From an uncultured Ruminococcus sp. (lineage in GTDB: Bacteria > Bacillota > Clostridia > Oscillospirales > CAG-272): a stretch of DNA of 10,858 bases. Below the pieces are notes generated by a model. That model saw nothing but the letters and a program-made list of their open reading frames with translations. It was not told the origin of the DNA and did not search any database. The stretch is from assembly GCA_902791785.1 (NCBI GenBank), contig CADAXH010000033.1, forward strand, positions 1 to 10,858, given 5' to 3'. Within the stretch, counting starts at the first letter, position 1; every line of letters starts with the position of its first letter. Below are positions 1 to 6,747 of this stretch, one piece after another. A program made the translations under genes and the position numbers.

Positions 1-87
1 GATGCTAAGATTTATGATCATGCTCTGACAGCTCCAGAAGCTAAAATGGCATTTGAACTTGATCAGGCAGCAGTAGTTAATCCATAA
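1..87 (+). CDS. 3' end of an unidentified protein-coding gene (partial)
   Basis: An open frame runs from the first base to a TAA at 85-87 and encodes 28 residues ending in DQAAVVNP. The tail is soluble and has no cysteines or membrane stretch. I do not recognise the family from so short a C-terminus. The frame is judged real because it is followed 20 bp later by a strong intrinsic terminator in the same orientation, as expected at the end of a transcription unit. The start and most of the gene lie upstream of the window. Confidence 0.6.
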   Translation, partial: DAKIYDHALTAPEAKMAFELDQAAVVNP

Positions 88-107
88 TCACTGATTCGCA
101 ATTTTTG

Positions 108-143
108 CAGCGGCTTTCTCAGAAAGCCGCTGTTTTCTTCTTT
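108..143 (+). terminator. Rho-independent terminator after the partial first gene
   Basis: Arms at 108-118 and 122-132 form a perfect 11-bp GC-rich stem around a 3-base loop (TCA). The T-rich run TTTTCTTCTTT follows directly. It separates the first partial gene from the yhaM-guaA unit. Confidence 0.9.
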
Positions 144-169
144 ATTTTTCTGTTTGAGTAATATATAAT
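141..169 (+). promoter_or_regulatory. Possible promoter for the yhaM-guaA pair
   Basis: A perfect TATAAT lies at 164-169, 31 bp before the yhaM start and just after the terminator. The -35 position 17 bp upstream (141-146, TTTATT) matches the consensus poorly, and the surrounding sequence is AT-rich, so chance similarity is possible. Some promoter is needed here because the terminator closes the previous unit. Confidence 0.35.
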
Positions 170-200
170 ATTTACATTAATTTATTTCGGGAGCATTTCC

Positions 201-1115
201 ATGGTAAGTGTAAAAGATTTTAAAGACGGATTGGTGACCAAGGACAACCTGTTTGCTATTGTCAAAGACGTTTCAGAGAGAGAATCGAGAAACGGCAGTA
301 TATATGTCGTTCTGACAATTTCTGACGGAAAAAACGATATTCAGGCTAAGATGTGGAATAAAACAGGAGATGAGCTGTCAAAATATGTAGGTAAGCTTGC
401 ATGTCTTCATGTTGAGGGCGGCATGTACAACGGTCAGCTCAGTTTTGTTGCTCAGACAATAAGAGAGACAACTCCGAATGACGGTGTCAGATTTGAAGAT
501 TTCGTACCTTCTGCTCCAATTCCTTCGGAAGACATGTACAACTACATTACAAACCTGTTCAATGCAATGAAAAATGAGTCTCTTAAGAGAATTGGACTGA
601 AACTCTATGAAGACAACAAGGAACAGCTGTTCATATGGCCTGCAGCCTCAAAAATGCACCACAATATAAGGGGCGGGCTATTGTACCACACTTACAGAAT
701 GGTTAAATCTGCAGAAATAACGGTAAAGGCATATAAAAATACTGATCCTGAACTTGTCGTCGCCGGGGCTGCGCTTCATGACATCGGAAAACTGTGGGAA
801 CTGAAACCCACTGACGGCGGTTATGGTGAATATACGCAGGACGGAATACTGTTCGGACACATTTATCTTGGTACAGCTGCTGTTGAAAAGTGTGGAAATG
901 AACTCGGGGCCGACAAGAATACAGTAAAGCATCTTATGCATATCATCGCTTCACACCACGGCAAACTTGAGTACGGAGCAATTGCGGTTCCGAAAACTCA
1001 GGAAGCATATATTGTAAGTGAACTTGATATGCTTGATTCACAGCTTTATATGTATGAAAAAGACGAGATGGAAATGAAACCGGGCGAGTTCAATTACGAT
1101 CGCGTAAAATTCTGA
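201..1115 (+). CDS. yhaM: 3'-5' exoribonuclease, YhaM family (OB-fold plus HD domain)
   Basis: This is a 304-residue cytoplasmic nuclease, close to the roughly 314 residues usual for YhaM, which trims RNA and single-stranded DNA 3' ends using divalent metal. Residues about 14-90 form an OB-fold nucleic-acid-binding domain (LTISDGKNDIQAKMWN). The HD phosphohydrolase domain follows from about residue 150. Its candidate metal ligands are H163 (GGLLYHT), H193-D194 (ALHDIGKLWE), H220 (GHIYLG), H252-H253 (ASHHGK) and an Asp near 276-279 (ELDMLDSQ). All expected HD motifs are present, so the enzyme should be active. The ATG is preceded by GGGAG at 189-193 with 7-base spacing. guaA begins 18 bp downstream, suggesting co-transcription. 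The family assignment is firm; substrate preference is inferred from the family. Confidence 0.9.
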   Translation: MVSVKDFKDGLVTKDNLFAIVKDVSERESRNGSIYVVLTISDGKNDIQAKMWNKTGDELSKYVGKLACLHVEGGMYNGQLSFVAQTIRETTPNDGVRFEDFVPSAPIPSEDMYNYITNLFNAMKNESLKRIGLKLYEDNKEQLFIWPAASKMHHNIRGGLLYHTYRMVKSAEITVKAYKNTDPELVVAGAALHDIGKLWELKPTDGGYGEYTQDGILFGHIYLGTAAVEKCGNELGADKNTVKHLMHIIASHHGKLEYGAIAVPKTQEAYIVSELDMLDSQLYMYEKDEMEMKPGEFNYDRVKF

Positions 1116-1133
1116 TATTAAAGAAGGTTTTAT

Positions 1134-2660
1134 ATGAAAAATCAGGTTGCTTTAATTCTTGATTTTGGCGGACAGTACAAGGAACTGATTGCAAGAAAAG
1201 TCAGAGAGTGCAATGTTTTGTCAATAATCAAACCATATGACATAACAATAGATGAAATAAGGGAAATTGATCCCATCTGCCTTATATTTACAGGTGGTCC
1301 AAACAGTGTTTATCTGGACAATTCTCCAAAGTGCGACGAAAGAGTTTTCTCGCTCGGAATACCTGTTCTGGGAATTTGTTATGGAGCTCAGCTCATTGCT
1401 CATATGCTCGGAGGAAAAGTGGAAAAGTGCCAGACGAGCGAATACGGAGATACCAGATGTTTTGTTGAAAATGGAAATGTGCTTTTTGGCGGGCTCGAAA
1501 AAGAACAGCAGGTTCTGATGAGCCACACTGACCGCATTACTGCAGTTCCTGAAGGCTTTTCGGTTCTCGCTGAGACGGCGGACTGTCCCATTGCAGCTTA
1601 TGGAAATGAAGAAAAAAAGGTATTTGGCGTTCAATTCCATCCTGAAGTGGAAAACTCGCTTAAAGGAAAAGAAGTGATACACAATTTCCTGTACAGCGTT
1701 TGCAGGGCCAAAGGCGACTATTCGATGGATGACTATATAAAGAATCAGATTGAATCGATAAGAAAAACTGTAGGTAACAAAAGAGTACTGCTTGGGCTGT
1801 CAGGCGGTGTCGATTCATCAGTTTGCGCAGCATTGCTGGCTGAGGCAATTCCTGATCAGCTTGTTTGCATATATATAGATCATGGCTTCATGAGAAAAAA
1901 TGAAACAGCTCATCTGAAGACTGTGTTTGAGAAGAGAAAACTTAATTTCATACAGGTTGATGCAAGCGATAGATTTATTTCCAAACTTGCAGGGGTTGAA
2001 GACCCTGAAACAAAAAGAAAAATCATCGGAGCAGAATTTGCAAAAGTATTTGAAGATGAAGCTTCCAAACTTGGTCATGTGGAGTTTTTGGCGCAGGGAA
2101 CCATCTATCCGGATATAGTAGAATCAGGTAAAAACAAGTCTGCTGTTATTAAGAGCCATCACAACGTCGGAGGACTTCCAAGTGAACTTGGCTTTGAAGG
2201 TGTTGTAGAGCCGTTATCAGGCCTGTTTAAGGACGAAGTGAGAAGAGTTGGGCAACTGCTCGGTCTTCCTGATGAAATGGTAAACAGACAACCATTTCCG
2301 GGTCCCGGACTTGCCATAAGAATTATTGGGGAAATAACAAGAGAAAAGATTGACATTCTTCAGAGAGCAGATGTTATTGTAAGGGAAGAAATAGAAAAGT
2401 CCGGTGAAAAAGCGGACCAGTTCTTTGCAGTGCTCACAAGTTCCAGAAGTGTGGGCGTCGTCGGTGATTTCAGGACTTATGGTTATGTTCTTGCCATAAG
2501 AGCAGTGGTTACAAATGACTTTATGACATGTGAGTATGCAAAACTCTCATATGATTTATTATCCAGAATATCTCAAAGGATAACCAATGAAGTGAAAGAA
2601 GTTGGACGTGTTGTTTATGACATTACATCCAAACCACCGGCTACAATTGAGTGGGAATAA
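1134..2660 (+). CDS. guaA: GMP synthase (glutamine-hydrolysing)
   Basis: GuaA converts XMP to GMP using ATP and ammonia released from glutamine, the last step of guanine nucleotide synthesis. The 508-residue length is normal. Residues 1 to about 190 are a class I glutamine amidotransferase with C82 (GICYGAQL) and H169/E171 (GVQFHPEV) as the catalytic triad. The ATP pyrophosphatase domain has the PP-loop SGGVDSS at 223-229. The C-terminal dimerisation and XMP-binding domain ends with the diagnostic SKPPATIEWE, so the gene is intact. The ATG at 1134 has an AAGAAGG ribosome site at 1121-1127. The 18-bp gap from yhaM implies one transcript, closed by the terminator at 2698-2729. I see no guanine riboswitch or other leader in front of it. 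Confidence 0.98.
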   Translation: MKNQVALILDFGGQYKELIARKVRECNVLSIIKPYDITIDEIREIDPICLIFTGGPNSVYLDNSPKCDERVFSLGIPVLGICYGAQLIAHMLGGKVEKCQTSEYGDTRCFVENGNVLFGGLEKEQQVLMSHTDRITAVPEGFSVLAETADCPIAAYGNEEKKVFGVQFHPEVENSLKGKEVIHNFLYSVCRAKGDYSMDDYIKNQIESIRKTVGNKRVLLGLSGGVDSSVCAALLAEAIPDQLVCIYIDHGFMRKNETAHLKTVFEKRKLNFIQVDASDRFISKLAGVEDPETKRKIIGAEFAKVFEDEASKLGHVEFLAQGTIYPDIVESGKNKSAVIKSHHNVGGLPSELGFEGVVEPLSGLFKDEVRRVGQLLGLPDEMVNRQPFPGPGLAIRIIGEITREKIDILQRADVIVREEIEKSGEKADQFFAVLTSSRSVGVVGDFRTYGYVLAIRAVVTNDFMTCEYAKLSYDLLSRISQRITNEVKEVGRVVYDITSKPPATIEWE

Positions 2661-2697
2661 TAGCCTTTTAAATCACGTTACAGAAAATACTTACAAG

Positions 2698-2729
2698 CCT
2701 TGTGACTACATATGGTTGCAAGGTTTTTT
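2698..2729 (+). terminator. Intrinsic terminator of the yhaM-guaA unit
   Basis: Bases 2698-2708 pair with 2713-2723 to give an 11-bp stem, including three G-T wobbles, around a 4-base loop. Six T residues follow at 2724-2729. It lies 37 bp after the guaA stop, in the right orientation. Confidence 0.85.
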
Positions 2730-2740
2730 GTTCAAGACAA

Positions 2741-2773
2741 ATAATCCGGTGCAGCTCAGCCGCACCGGATTAT
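2741..2773 (-). terminator. Probable terminator of the S41 peptidase-SDR unit
   Basis: A perfect 12-bp inverted repeat (2741-2752 with 2762-2773) encloses a 9-base loop. Read on the - strand, the stem's second arm ends in ATTAT and is followed by TTGTCTTG, a moderately U-rich tail. On the + strand no T run follows directly. It lies 35 bp beyond the SDR stop, so it most likely ends the - strand transcript. It sits back to back with the guaA terminator in this convergent gap. Confidence 0.7.
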
Positions 2774-2807
2774 CCAATGAACAATTTTTGAAATATTTTG
2801 AAATCAT

Positions 2808-3584
2808 TTACCTAAGCTTCTGCTGGCTTTGCCAGATGCTCATTACAATACTGTGCGGAAGAATCTTTACAGCGAGCACCTGCATCTTTGCCTTGAAGCC
2901 CGGAACAATGAAATCTCTTTTTGTTTTTTCCAGTGTATGCCATGCTTTTTTTACGATGAAATCAGGTTCGTACATGGCTACGTATTTTTTGACGATTGCT
3001 TCTTCGTCTGTCTTTACTGCGCGACTGAAAAAAGCTGTTTTTGTCCAGAAAGGACAAACTGCCAACACCCGAATCTTACGGTTCTTAAGCTCTCTGTTCA
3101 GAGCTCTGGAAAAACTCAGTACATATGCCTTGGAAGCTCCGTAAATGTTTATGTAAGGAATTGGCTGAAATGCAGCGACTGAAGCTATGTTTATAATCTC
3201 AGATCCTTCATGCATATGAGGAAGGGAAATGAGAGTCATAGCAGTTAATGCCCGGCAGTTAAGGTCAATCATGCCGATGTTGTCTTCAAGGGAAATCTTT
3301 TCAGTTGATTCAAATTTGCCGTATCCGCTGCAATTAATCAGAAGTCTGATGTTTGGCTTTTCTTCTTCGAGCATCGATTTGATTTTGTCGACAAATGATT
3401 CGTCAGACAGATCAAGGGATACCGGTCGCACAGGTATGCTAATTTCACCTTTAAGCGCTTCAAGTCTGTCAGTGTTTCTCGCTATTGCCCATATTTCGTC
3501 ATATGTTCCGTGATTTGTGACGGTCTTGGCGAAAATCTTGCCGATTCCACTTGATGCACCTGTAACTATTGCAATGTTTTTCAT
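2808..3584 (-). CDS. Short-chain dehydrogenase/reductase (classical SDR, probably NADP-linked)
   Basis: This 258-residue Rossmann-fold oxidoreductase has every classical SDR landmark. The dinucleotide loop TGASSGIG is at 8-15. Arg36 after the second strand favours NADP(H). The structural NAG motif appears as N84-C-S-G. N109, S135, Y148 and K152 make the catalytic tetrad with correct spacing (YGASK). The usual PG loop after strand 6 reads CPFWTKT instead. The C-terminus (from about 230) is basic and hydrophobic and may be membrane-apposed or substrate-specific. The substrate cannot be told from sequence. The ATG overlaps the upstream peptidase stop by 4 bp (ATGA at 3581-3584), so translation is probably coupled to it. 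The family is certain; function is only generic. Confidence 0.93.
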   Translation of the reverse strand: MKNIAIVTGASSGIGKIFAKTVTNHGTYDEIWAIARNTDRLEALKGEISIPVRPVSLDLSDESFVDKIKSMLEEEKPNIRLLINCSGYGKFESTEKISLEDNIGMIDLNCRALTAMTLISLPHMHEGSEIINIASVAAFQPIPYINIYGASKAYVLSFSRALNRELKNRKIRVLAVCPFWTKTAFFSRAVKTDEEAIVKKYVAMYEPDFIVKKAWHTLEKTKRDFIVPGFKAKMQVLAVKILPHSIVMSIWQSQQKLR

Positions 3585-5359
3585 TTCTTTTTGAGGAAAT
3601 TAGCTATTGCTTCGATATCGAAGAATTTTGAAAGATCAAGTTCATTGTTTGAGTTTTTGGTCGGGAGAGATAAATCTACCGGAACTCCTCCGTCAATGTT
3701 GTCTCCTGCCTTGTTGCACAGACACATGAAGCTTGTTCTTCTGTATTCGAGTCCGTCTGCAGTTGTTTCTGTTGCTATTGCACATGAACCGCCTCCGGAT
3801 TTTTCACCGACGATTTTGTATCCGAGTTCTTTCATGTATGAAGGGAACTGGTTGCCGCATGAGAACGAGAATGCTGATGTCAACAGGCATACATTGAAAT
3901 TGAAACCATTAACTTCTGCCACGTCTTTTTCGTCAAATTTGCCGTCCAGGTTAATGTCTACATCATAGTTTATTGAATAGCGGCACTTATCTGAAATATT
4001 GTTATAGTAATATGTGGATTTTGCTTTGTTGAACAATCCCATAACACCCATCAGGGCGCTTACTGAACCGCCTCCGTTTGTGGAAAGGTCAATTATTACG
4101 TTTTCAGCTCCGTCCTTCTTTGCCTGATACAGTCTGCTTCTGACATAAGCAAACGTGTCGCTTGAGGCCAGTATTTCAGGATCTGTGAATTCCTTGTTGA
4201 AATACATCTTGTACGAATCGGTATCCATGTTGAACATATCGAAAGAGAAGATGGCTGTCTTTGTTTTAGCATCAAAATAGTAGTATCTTTCAACCAAATT
4301 GTCATCAAGGTTGAAAGCTTTCTTCTTAGCCTCCAAAAACTTGGTTCTTGTATCCATCTTTTTCTGGAATGTATCCACTACATTTTTAACGAGTGATCCG
4401 TAAGATTTGTCTTTCATAACTGAAGCCAGGAATTCCTGAGAGTTTGAAGGAATATATGTGGAAGCTGTATGGCCTCCGTCATAAAGACCTGAAAATAATC
4501 CTATGTACGCACTAATATAGTCATTTAAGTTAGTGGAAAGCAAATCTTTTTTAATGTCCGGATAATATATCTCGAGCAGGTTGTCAAGTCCGAGGGATAC
4601 CAGGTTGTTGTCGCCAAATATCAGCTGGTTTGTATATCCTCTCAGATTGTCAAGAGTGAGACACAGAAGGTTATAGTTGAATTTTATAAGGTCTTCGGCT
4701 CTTTTTCCGTTCAGGTCTTCGACATAGTCATAATAACCTTCATAGTCATTGGTTTTCATTGCTTCGGGAACAAGTTCTGCAGTTGCATCAAGAACATATA
4801 TACTCTTTGTGTTATATGCTATATAGTAACCGTCAGTTCCGCCGAAGAAGTTTGAAAGAAGACTGAGAGGTACATATGCTTCTTTTTCAGCAGGGTATGC
4901 TTCAATGTGGTATTCACTCAGAGAGATTATATTCTCGTGAATACCTGATTTTACGAGGCTTGTCTGCTTCAGGAATGTCTGGACATTATCCGTTCTGAAG
5001 TCAGGATGTTTGCCCAGAGAATCTGCATTGTAAACTGCAAAATCATCAGAAGTCGTGTTAATTCTGACGTAAGCATTTTCAGCTTTGCTGAATTTATAGT
5101 TGTCTCCGTTCTGGCTTACAGTCATGTCCGTTTTGAAGAATTCTTTGAAGAACTGACTTATTCCTATATAAGGAACATTCGGAGTTGGCTCATAAAACCT
5201 TATGTCTACGGTTTTTAATACCTTTTTGTTCTGATTGTATACATCAATCTTTTTGACTTCATACTTTGTATTGTCCGCAGTTTTGCTGGCGGGTGCCGAA
5301 CATGCAACAAGCGAGAATACAAGTAAGAATGCTAAAAATACAGTTAGTACTCTTTTCAT
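3581..5359 (-). CDS. S41-family peptidase lipoprotein with a calcium-loop insert
   Basis: This 592-residue protein is predicted to be anchored outside the membrane. A type II signal peptide carries the lipobox LVAC with the lipidated Cys at 20. Residues about 35-190 resemble stalk or copper-amine-oxidase N-terminal-like repeats (AYVPLSLLSNFFGG). The C-terminal half is a tail-specific-protease (S41) fold: the substrate-cradling strand is VIIDLSTNGGGS (421-432) and the nucleophile region TSAFSFSCGN puts the active Ser at 498 or 500. The lysine of CtpA/Prc-type enzymes is not at its expected place; that stretch reads GEKSGGGS (518-525). The mechanism may therefore differ, or the protein may be a binder. 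A dockerin-like calcium loop lies at 468-479. AGGGG at 5366-5370 is the ribosome site. The target protein is unknown. Confidence 0.88.
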   Translation of the reverse strand: MKRVLTVFLAFLLVFSLVACSAPASKTADNTKYEVKKIDVYNQNKKVLKTVDIRFYEPTPNVPYIGISQFFKEFFKTDMTVSQNGDNYKFSKAENAYVRINTTSDDFAVYNADSLGKHPDFRTDNVQTFLKQTSLVKSGIHENIISLSEYHIEAYPAEKEAYVPLSLLSNFFGGTDGYYIAYNTKSIYVLDATAELVPEAMKTNDYEGYYDYVEDLNGKRAEDLIKFNYNLLCLTLDNLRGYTNQLIFGDNNLVSLGLDNLLEIYYPDIKKDLLSTNLNDYISAYIGLFSGLYDGGHTASTYIPSNSQEFLASVMKDKSYGSLVKNVVDTFQKKMDTRTKFLEAKKKAFNLDDNLVERYYYFDAKTKTAIFSFDMFNMDTDSYKMYFNKEFTDPEILASSDTFAYVRSRLYQAKKDGAENVIIDLSTNGGGSVSALMGVMGLFNKAKSTYYYNNISDKCRYSINYDVDINLDGKFDEKDVAEVNGFNFNVCLLTSAFSFSCGNQFPSYMKELGYKIVGEKSGGGSCAIATETTADGLEYRRTSFMCLCNKAGDNIDGGVPVDLSLPTKNSNNELDLSKFFDIEAIANFLKKK

Positions 5360-5419
5360 TTTTTACCCCTTTTGTTTTCATTTCATTGCCTGAAAACAGC
5401 AATGAATACATATAATGAG

Positions 5420-5425
5420 ATTATA
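5420..5425 (-). promoter_or_regulatory. Possible -10 box for the S41 peptidase-SDR unit
   Basis: A perfect TATAAT reads on the - strand 60 bp before the peptidase start, in the divergent region. I find no convincing -35 at 16-19 bp upstream. The alternative pair TTGAAT (5431-5436) with TATATG 16 bp further on is equally weak. The stretch is AT-rich, so this is a suggestion only. Confidence 0.3.
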
Positions 5426-5530
5426 CTATTATTCAATCTGTTTTTCTATGACATTTCGTGCTTTTTAAACACAACTAATATTTTTGTGGATTATGTGAGT
5501 AAAGAGAAAACAGGCATATTGTTTTTTTTG

Positions 5531-5560
5531 CCGACAAAAGAATACAAATCATGATATAAT
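5531..5560 (+). promoter_or_regulatory. Extended -10 promoter of the macro-domain cassette
   Basis: TATAAT at 5555-5560 is preceded by TGA (5552-5554), giving the extended -10 pattern TGnTATAAT. A -35-like CCGACA lies at 5531-5536 with an 18-bp spacer. Transcription should begin near 5566-5568, about 40 bases before the macro-domain start. The end of the -10 box overlaps the palindrome at 5558-5579. Confidence 0.6.
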
Positions 5561-5579
5561 AGTTTTCAGAAAAACTATT
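5558..5579 (+). promoter_or_regulatory. Palindrome over the -10/+1 region: candidate operator
   Basis: AATAGTTTT (5558-5566) and its exact reverse complement AAAACTATT (5571-5579) flank CAGA. The 9-bp arms overlap the last three bases of the -10 box and cover the predicted start site. This is the position where a repressor would block transcription. It could instead form a weak AT-rich 5' hairpin in the mRNA; it is too AT-rich and lacks a T run for a terminator. The HTH ORF of the cassette is one candidate binder, by inference only. Confidence 0.5.
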
Positions 5580-5606
5580 CTCACAATTAAAGCAGCGGAG
5601 GCTAGA

Positions 5607-6209
5607 ATGTCGCTACAGATAATAAGGCAGGACATTACCAAAACCAAATGTGATGCAATTGTAAATGCAACAAATACAAAACTGTCCCCCGGAGGGCATG
5701 GAGTAGATGCATCAGTTCACAAAGCGGCTGGTCCTGAATTACTTAAGGAATGCAAAGAAAAAGGCAGAATCAATATAGGAGAAGCCGTTTATACAAAAGC
5801 ATACAATCTTCAGTGCAGATACGTTATTCATACCGCCGGGCCTAAATGGTTGGGCGGAAGTGAACATGAAATACAGAAGCTGAAAGAGTGTTATACCAAT
5901 TCTCTGGAACTAGCCAGATCACTGAACTGTGAAAGTGTAGCCGTGCCTCTTATTTCTTCCGGTGTTATGGGTGTTCCCAAAGACAAGGTTCTCAATGTTG
6001 CAATCGATGCGATAAAACAATTTTTGAATTTGAACGAGATGGATGTCATTCTGACGGTCTTTGACAAGTCATCTTTTGAACTGAGCAAAACACTTACAGG
6101 CGAAGTCAGAGAATTCATCGATGATAACTACGTGGGCGCTCAGACTTTGAATCGTGAGTATAAAACAAACAATGCAGCATCAAAAGCAAAACCTGTATTC
6201 AGGGAATAG
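5607..6209 (+). CDS. Macro-domain ADP-ribose-binding/hydrolysing protein (N-terminal part of a split gene)
   Basis: Residues 1 to about 170 form a macro domain of the MacroD/YmdB type, which binds ADP-ribose and often removes it from proteins or hydrolyses O-acetyl-ADP-ribose. Visible landmarks are the D9-I10 adenine site (RQDITK), the NATN motif at 20-23, the loop GGHGVDASVH (29-38, usually GGGGVD..IH) and the distal loop ISSGVMGVPKDK (116-127). Residues about 171-200 are a polar linker running straight into a TAG stop at 6207-6209. The frame then stays open through the HTH segment ending at 6653. Similar proteins in Clostridia, from memory, carry that segment in the same chain. Start: ATG at 5607 after GCGGAGG at 5594-5600. 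The macro domain itself looks complete and could fold and act alone. Confidence 0.9.
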   Translation: MSLQIIRQDITKTKCDAIVNATNTKLSPGGHGVDASVHKAAGPELLKECKEKGRINIGEAVYTKAYNLQCRYVIHTAGPKWLGGSEHEIQKLKECYTNSLELARSLNCESVAVPLISSGVMGVPKDKVLNVAIDAIKQFLNLNEMDVILTVFDKSSFELSKTLTGEVREFIDDNYVGAQTLNREYKTNNAASKAKPVFRE

Positions 6210-6236
6210 AATCTTAAACAGAAATTTGGCGCACCA

Positions 6237-6653
6237 ATGTCCGTTGCCGCTTGTGCAGGGATTGCAATGGAAAAAGCGTCTCCGCTTGAAGATGCTATAA
6301 TCAAGCTCGACGAATCATTTTCAAAAAGGCTGTTCAAACTGATTGATGCAAGCGGAATGACTGACGTTGAGTGCTACAAAAAAGCAAATGTGTCACGACA
6401 GACCTGGCACAAGATTATCAGCGACGACAAATACAGGCCAAGCAAAAATACCGTTATATCACTGGCAATTGCCCTCAAGCTGTCATATGAACAGACCAAT
6501 GCGCTACTTGCATCTGTGGGATTCACGCTTTCAGACAGCATTCTCTTTGACATTATCATCAAATATTTCCTGGTCAATGAGAAATACGACATATTTGAAA
6601 TTGATTCGACACTTCTGAAATACGACCAGGTGACTCTTGGTTCAAGCACATAG
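6237..6653 (+). CDS. HTH-like C-terminal module, separated from the macro ORF by an in-frame amber codon
   Basis: The ORF spans 138 residues from the ATG at 6237. A lambda-repressor-like helix-turn-helix region lies at about 41-96 (YKKANVSRQTWHKIISDD, then SLAIALKLSYEQTNALLASVGF). A conserved-looking tail follows (FDIIIKYFLVNEKYDIFEID). It lies in the same frame as the macro ORF. The 9 codons between the stop and this ATG are also open and read naturally as linker (NLKQKFGAP), so the N-terminus given here may be artificial. The ATG at 6237 has no ribosome site. The ATG at 6267 has AGGG 6 bases upstream and would give 128 residues by reinitiation. The gene may be a pseudogene fragment, a stand-alone regulator, or the end of a readthrough product. 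Its role as a DNA- or protein-binding adaptor is inferred. Confidence 0.7.
   Translation: MSVAACAGIAMEKASPLEDAIIKLDESFSKRLFKLIDASGMTDVECYKKANVSRQTWHKIISDDKYRPSKNTVISLAIALKLSYEQTNALLASVGFTLSDSILFDIIIKYFLVNEKYDIFEIDSTLLKYDQVTLGSST
6257..6269 (+). promoter_or_regulatory. Possible internal ribosome site and start for the HTH module
   Basis: AGGG at 6257-6260 sits 6 bases before an in-frame ATG at 6267-6269. It is a better initiation context than the first ATG at 6237, which has no purine-rich site. If used, the product starts MEKASPLEDA and keeps the whole HTH region. Confidence 0.3.
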
Positions 6654-6707
6654 AATTTGTCAATTGGCGATTTACCAAAACGTTTTCCGAATCCGTTAGA
6701 ATAGGAA

Positions 6708-6723
6708 CTGTCAGATATGACAG
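6708..6723 (+). promoter_or_regulatory. Short palindrome upstream of the VWA gene
   Basis: CTGTCA (6708-6713) and TGACAG (6718-6723) form a perfect 6-bp inverted repeat around GATA, 9 bp before the VWA ribosome site. A TAGAAT at 6697-6702 lies just upstream but has no good -35. It may be an operator, a small mRNA hairpin or chance. Confidence 0.3.
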
Positions 6724-6747
6724 GAAAGAAACGGAGGACGAAATATC

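Noticed and set aside
2602..3144. 180-residue + strand ORF spanning the end of guaA and the SDR
   Set aside because: It runs antisense to the SDR, crosses two terminators and resembles no family; it is a shadow of real genes.
5372..5554. 60-residue + strand ORF in the divergent intergenic region
   Set aside because: It lacks an ATG start and ribosome site, lies in AT-rich control DNA, and its composition (F, L, N rich) reflects base composition only.
6207..6209. UAG read as an amino acid such as pyrrolysine
   Set aside because: purA and the HTH ORF both end in TAG at sensible positions, and no pyrrolysine machinery is seen. Codon reassignment is therefore not supported.
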